Shown: piece by piece, positions 60,800 to 64,000 of the stretch | How positions within the stretch are numbered: position 1 is the first letter of the stretch | How the letters are laid out: every line of letters begins with the position of its first letter | DNA from: Ralstonia sp. SET104 | Lineage (GTDB): Bacteria > Pseudomonadota > Gammaproteobacteria > Burkholderiales > Burkholderiaceae | NCBI RefSeq assembly: GCF_003851545.1 | Contig: NZ_BHVX01000005.1 | Span: 1 to 64,000, forward strand | Length of the DNA: 64,000 bases | Direction: 5' to 3' | Translations under genes and position numbers: made by a program | Notes under the pieces: model-generated | What the model was told of the DNA's origin: nothing | Databases searched by the model: none | The model's input: the letters and a program-made list of their open reading frames with translations, nothing else

Positions 60800-62212
60800 G
60801 TGAAGCCATTCGCCTGGGGCCGCGGCCCGAAAGCCTCTTCCGAACTCGTCGCCCGCATTGCCGAAGAGGCCGGCCGCGTGGGCATGGGCATTTGTGAGGT
60901 ATCCGGCAACGTGGAAGACGTGGCCGTGCGCCTGCGCCGCCAGGCCGATGTGTTTGACCAATTGCGCAACGCTGCCGATGTCACCATGCGCGGCAATCAC
61001 GATATCGCCGTGGCAGCGCGCCATGCGCGTGAAGTGGCATCGCATGCCAGCGGGGAGGTGAGCGATTCACGCGCCACAGTGGACGCATCGCTGCGCGATA
61101 TTCGCGAGCTGGCCGTTGGCGTGGCCAGCATGGAGCAGCAGATCGCGGCGCTGCGTGAAGCGTTGATCCACGTGGCACAGGCATCCGAGCAGATTTCGCA
61201 GATCGCCAGGCAGACCAACCTGCTGGCCATCAACGCTGCCATTGAAGCGGCGCGCGCGGGGGAATCGGGCCGCAGTTTTGCGGTTGTTGCCGGTGCGGTC
61301 AAACAGCTTGCCGGCCAGACCGCAGAGGCCACGCAGCGCATTGAAACCACCCTGGCCGACTTGTCTGGCCAGACCGACAAGCTGATCGGCGACAGCAGCG
61401 CGAACGTGGCACGCGCCCAGCGTGTGGATGCAGGCACGCAGGCGATTGGCGCGGTGATTGGCGTGGCGGGCGAGGCCATTGCGCGCTTCGACGCCGAGGC
61501 CACCAGCATTGCCGAATCCACCGCTGCCATCGAAGGCGAATGCGTGTCGCTTGCGCGTGAGGTGGATGCGATGGCCGAGGGCGTCAGGCAATCGAGCCAC
61601 AACATCGACAACGCGCAGCAGCAGCTCTCGGGTTTGCTGGGCGCGTCAGAAACGTTGATTCGGTTGACGGCCTCAACGGGTGTGCGCAGTGCGGATACGC
61701 CGTTTATCGAAGCGGTGCAGGCTGCGGCGGGCAAGATCAGCGCGCTGTTTGAATCCGCGTTGGCGCGTGGCGATATCAGCGAGGGCGACTTGTTCGACCG
61801 CGCGTATGCGCCGGTGCCCAATACCGATCCGCCGCAGCATCTGACGCGGTTTACGACGTTCACGGATCGCGTGCTGCCTGCGGTGCAGGAGCCTTTGTTG
61901 ACGCTTGATCCCCGCGTGGTGTTTTGTGCGGCGGTGGATACCAATGGCTATCTGCCGACGCATAACTTGAAGTTCTCGCAGCCGCAGGGCAGTGATGCGG
62001 CCTGGAATGCGGCCAACAGCCGGAACCGGCGGTTGTTTGCTGACCGCACTGGCCTGGGCGCTGCACGCAATACCGAGGCGTTTTTGTTGCAGACCTATCG
62101 CCGCGATATGGGAAATGGCACGTTTGCGATGATGAAGGACGTTTCTGCGCCGATCTATGTGAAGGGACGGCACTGGGGTGGGGTGCGGATGGGCTACAAG
62201 GTGGCGGGCTGA
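60800..62212 (+). CDS. Soluble methyl-accepting chemotaxis-type protein with C-terminal sensor
   Basis: A 470-residue receptor without a membrane segment. The central signalling hairpin is clear: [33 protein letters not shown] (about residues 132-164), the tip that contacts CheA/CheW, flanked by long coiled coil. The C-terminal ~150 residues hold a sensor-like region ([23 protein letters not shown], then [10 protein letters not shown] and [19 protein letters not shown]), wording typical of Cache-type folds. GTG 60800 is chosen, with GGAGA 9 bases upstream. It follows the c-di-GMP gene by 152 bases with its own candidate sigma-28 promoter and leader hairpin. Ligand unknown. Confidence 0.85.
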   Translation: MKPFAWGRGPKASSELVARIAEEAGRVGMGICEVSGNVEDVAVRLRRQADVFDQLRNAADVTMRGNHDIAVAARHAREVASHASGEVSDSRATVDASLRDIRELAVGVASMEQQIAALREALIHVAQASEQISQIARQTNLLAINAAIEAARAGESGRSFAVVAGAVKQLAGQTAEATQRIETTLADLSGQTDKLIGDSSANVARAQRVDAGTQAIGAVIGVAGEAIARFDAEATSIAESTAAIEGECVSLAREVDAMAEGVRQSSHNIDNAQQQLSGLLGASETLIRLTASTGVRSADTPFIEAVQAAAGKISALFESALARGDISEGDLFDRAYAPVPNTDPPQHLTRFTTFTDRVLPAVQEPLLTLDPRVVFCAAVDTNGYLPTHNLKFSQPQGSDAAWNAANSRNRRLFADRTGLGAARNTEAFLLQTYRRDMGNGTFAMMKDVSAPIYVKGRHWGGVRMGYKVAG

Positions 62213-62231
62213 GCGCCAGGGTGCATTGAGG

Positions 62232-62340
62232 GGTTCTGGACATCGCCTTTGATGTTCAGAACGGCAGTGGTTGCGTTCGGAACTCCATCGGTGCGGTTTG
62301 GAACCTTGTTGGTGGGGTTCTGGCGTTGGTGGTGTCCTTC
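62232..62340. repeat. Degenerate ~21-bp tandem repeats between chemoreceptor and MFS genes
   Basis: Units starting TTCAGAAC (about 62253), TTCGGAAC (62275), TTTGGAAC (62296) and TTCTGGCG (62317), each rich in GGTGG, recur every 21-22 bases; a weaker TTCTGGAC stands at about 62235. The match is partial. A GCCAAAGAAAGTCAGCAAAG stretch follows (about 62349-62368), reminiscent of a dispersed xanthomonad/Ralstonia repeat. Confidence 0.5.
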
Positions 62341-62419
62341 TGTCGTGCCAAAGAAAGTCAGCAAAGACAGGCGCGCCCAAAAATCCACGGCGCCATCTGC
62401 GGCAGGAACGTCAACGGCC

Positions 62420-62457
62420 AAACCGCCGTGGCGCTTGGGTTGGCGCCACGGCGGTTT
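62420..62457. terminator. Bidirectional terminator hairpin with a 15-bp stem
   Basis: AAACCGCCGTGGCGC/GCGCCACGGCGGTTT with an 8-base loop, followed by CTTTG on the plus strand; on the minus strand the flank is less T-rich. It can end both converging genes. Confidence 0.88.
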
Positions 62458-62487
62458 CTTTGAGGGGTGGGTGCGGGTGCTCGGTGC

Positions 62488-63810
62488 TTAATGCTTGCGC
62501 GTGCCGAGGATGACCAGCACCGCTGCACCCAACTCCAGCACGGCGACAAAGTACAGGCCGGCCGACAGGTGGCCGGTGCTCGTCTTCAGCCAGCCGATCA
62601 TGTACGGCGCGACGAAGCCTGCCAGGTTGCCGATGGAGTTGATGAGTGCGATGCCGCCTGCGGCCGCGGTGCCCGCCAGGAATACGGCCGGGATCGACCA
62701 GAACACCGGGAACGCGGCCAGAATGCCGATCGCTGCCACCGTCAATGAGATCAGTGCCAGCAACGGCGAGCCCAGCGTTGCGCCTGTCGCCACCAAGCCG
62801 GCGCTGGCGATGAGGGCGGCCATGGCGCAGTGCATGCGGCGTTCGCCGGTGCGGTCAGAATGTGCTCCGTTCCACACCATCGCAATCGTGCCGGCGATGA
62901 ACGGGATGGCCGAGATCAGGCCGATGTGGAAATTGCCCTGCACGCCCAGTTCCTTGATGATCGACGGCGTCCAGAACGCGATGGTGGCGTTGCCGCTGAC
63001 CACGCAGAAGTAGATCGCGGCGCAGATCCACACGCGGGCATTGGCCAGTGCGGCGCCAAACGAGGCGTGCTTGGCAGGGTCGCGGTTTTCCGCTTCAACG
63101 GTGCGGATGACGGCGTCTTGTTCGGCGGCGGAAAGCCACTTGGCCTGGCGCGGCGTCTCTGGCAGCCAGGCCAGCACGGCAAAGCCTGCCAGCACAGAAG
63201 GAATGCCTTCGAGCAGGAAGAGCCATTGCCAGTTGGCCAGGTGCCCCACGCCTTCCATGCGGCTCATGATGAAGCCCGCTACCGGGCCCCCCACCACGCC
63301 CGCAATCGCAAACGACGTCATAAACAGGCTGTTGATGCGCGCGCGATGTGCGCTGGGAAACCAGTACGTCAGGTACAGCACCACGCCCGGGAAAAAGCCC
63401 GCTTCGAAGATGCCCAGCAGGAAGCGCATCACGTAGAACGACGTTGGTGTCTTCACATAGATCATCGCCATCGAGGCCAGGCCCCACAGTATGGTGATGC
63501 GCGCCAGCGTTTTGCGTGCACCGATCTTTTCGAGCAGCAGGTTGCTCGGCACTTCAAACAGGAAGTAGCCGATGAAGAAGATGCCTGCGCCCAGGCCGTA
63601 CACCGCTTCGCTGAACTGCAGGTCTTGCAGCATCGACAGCTTGGCGAACCCGACGTTGACGCGGTCGATCCACGCGAGGATGAACAGCACCACCAGGAAC
63701 GGCACCAGCCGATACGCAATGCGGCGATAGGTGACATCCAGCTCGGTGCTGTGGAGCGGTTTGCCTGCGGGTTCTGCCGGATCGGCTTGCAGGGCTTGGG
63801 TTTGCGACAT
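62488..63810 (-). CDS. MFS transporter, anion:cation symporter (ACS) family
   Basis: A 440-residue major facilitator of the ACS type (phthalate, tartrate, glucarate or 4-hydroxyphenylacetate carriers). RLVPFLVVLFILAWIDRVNVGFAKLSM (helix 1), GYFLFEVPSNLLLEKIGARKTLAR (loop 2-3) and RFLLGIFEAGFFPGVVLYLTYWFP (helix 4) are characteristic. About twelve helices. ATG 63810 is preceded by GGAGGAAACC, a strong ribosome site; an ATG 12 bases upstream is less suited. It converges on the chemoreceptor gene. It probably imports an organic acid; any enzyme partner would lie right of the window. Confidence 0.92.
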   Translation of the reverse strand: MSQTQALQADPAEPAGKPLHSTELDVTYRRIAYRLVPFLVVLFILAWIDRVNVGFAKLSMLQDLQFSEAVYGLGAGIFFIGYFLFEVPSNLLLEKIGARKTLARITILWGLASMAMIYVKTPTSFYVMRFLLGIFEAGFFPGVVLYLTYWFPSAHRARINSLFMTSFAIAGVVGGPVAGFIMSRMEGVGHLANWQWLFLLEGIPSVLAGFAVLAWLPETPRQAKWLSAAEQDAVIRTVEAENRDPAKHASFGAALANARVWICAAIYFCVVSGNATIAFWTPSIIKELGVQGNFHIGLISAIPFIAGTIAMVWNGAHSDRTGERRMHCAMAALIASAGLVATGATLGSPLLALISLTVAAIGILAAFPVFWSIPAVFLAGTAAAGGIALINSIGNLAGFVAPYMIGWLKTSTGHLSAGLYFVAVLELGAAVLVILGTRKH

Positions 63811-64000
63811 GGTTTCCTCCAATGGCGTGAGAGCTTGCCTGCGCTTCGTTGTGCCGCTTGGGTGTGCGAAACGCAGGCACGAGTTGGGCCCGGCGCGTCT
63901 GTGCGCGCGCCTTTGATGTGGCTTACGGAAACCGCCTGCGTGGCCCGGACGCCGGCGGGGGTGTTCTGGCTAGCCGGTCAACGCAGGGCAGCCTCCACCG

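Overview
The window is a high-GC stretch of a betaproteobacterial main chromosome, most likely a Ralstonia (pickettii/solanacearum lineage, Burkholderiaceae). This rests on the gene order recA-recX-DUF2889-sucCD-TerC-pilA, waaF-(zinc finger)-azlCD-rarD-pgk-pyk-fba-purCEK-tsaC, the ligD/ku pair, and the protein sequences as I recognise them; no database search was possible. I see no rRNA, CRISPR array, insertion sequence or prophage. One tRNA gene (Met, CAT) is present.

Layout. 1-9.9 kb is accessory metabolism: an orphan OmpR-type response regulator; a catabolic block of FAD monooxygenase, LysR regulator, MFS carrier and zinc deacylase; a TetR regulator divergent from an EthA-type Baeyer-Villiger monooxygenase and an alpha/beta hydrolase; and a GNAT acetyltransferase. 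10-19.6 kb holds the tRNA, an MHS-family carrier with a large periplasmic insertion, and an acetate-uptake region: yjcH-actP, then a cNMP/CBS/DUF294 protein and a DnaQ-like exonuclease. Facing these is a translationally coupled response regulator, histidine kinase and DUF4212 operon. 19.6-25.5 kb is core: SOS-controlled recA, recX, DUF2889, sucCD, TerC.

25.6-29.7 kb is a type IV pilin island with visibly more A+T: three pilin paralogs and a PglL-type pilin O-oligosaccharyltransferase. The first two pilins carry -24/-12 sigma-54 promoters with paired C/G-TGTC motifs upstream; the third does not. 29.7-47.8 kb is mostly housekeeping: moaC, a BepA-like M48 protease, YheT-like hydrolase, heptosyltransferase, AzlCD/RarD transporters, lower glycolysis, purine synthesis, tRNA threonylcarbamoylation, a secreted GDSL esterase and mobB. 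47.8-64 kb holds the DacB peptidase, the NHEJ pair LigD and Ku, an MFS carrier, a secreted protein of six 13-residue repeats, an isolated phnM-DUF1045 pair from phosphonate metabolism, a PAS-GAF-PAS-GGDEF-EAL c-di-GMP enzyme next to a soluble chemoreceptor with a candidate sigma-28 promoter, and an ACS-family MFS carrier.

The best candidates for something undescribed are the response regulator/kinase/DUF4212 operon facing actP and the nucleotide-sensing DUF294-exonuclease pair; the secreted FDPYSQG-repeat protein; the inverted repeat that could occlude the ribosome site of the first response regulator; and the separately promoted third pilin.
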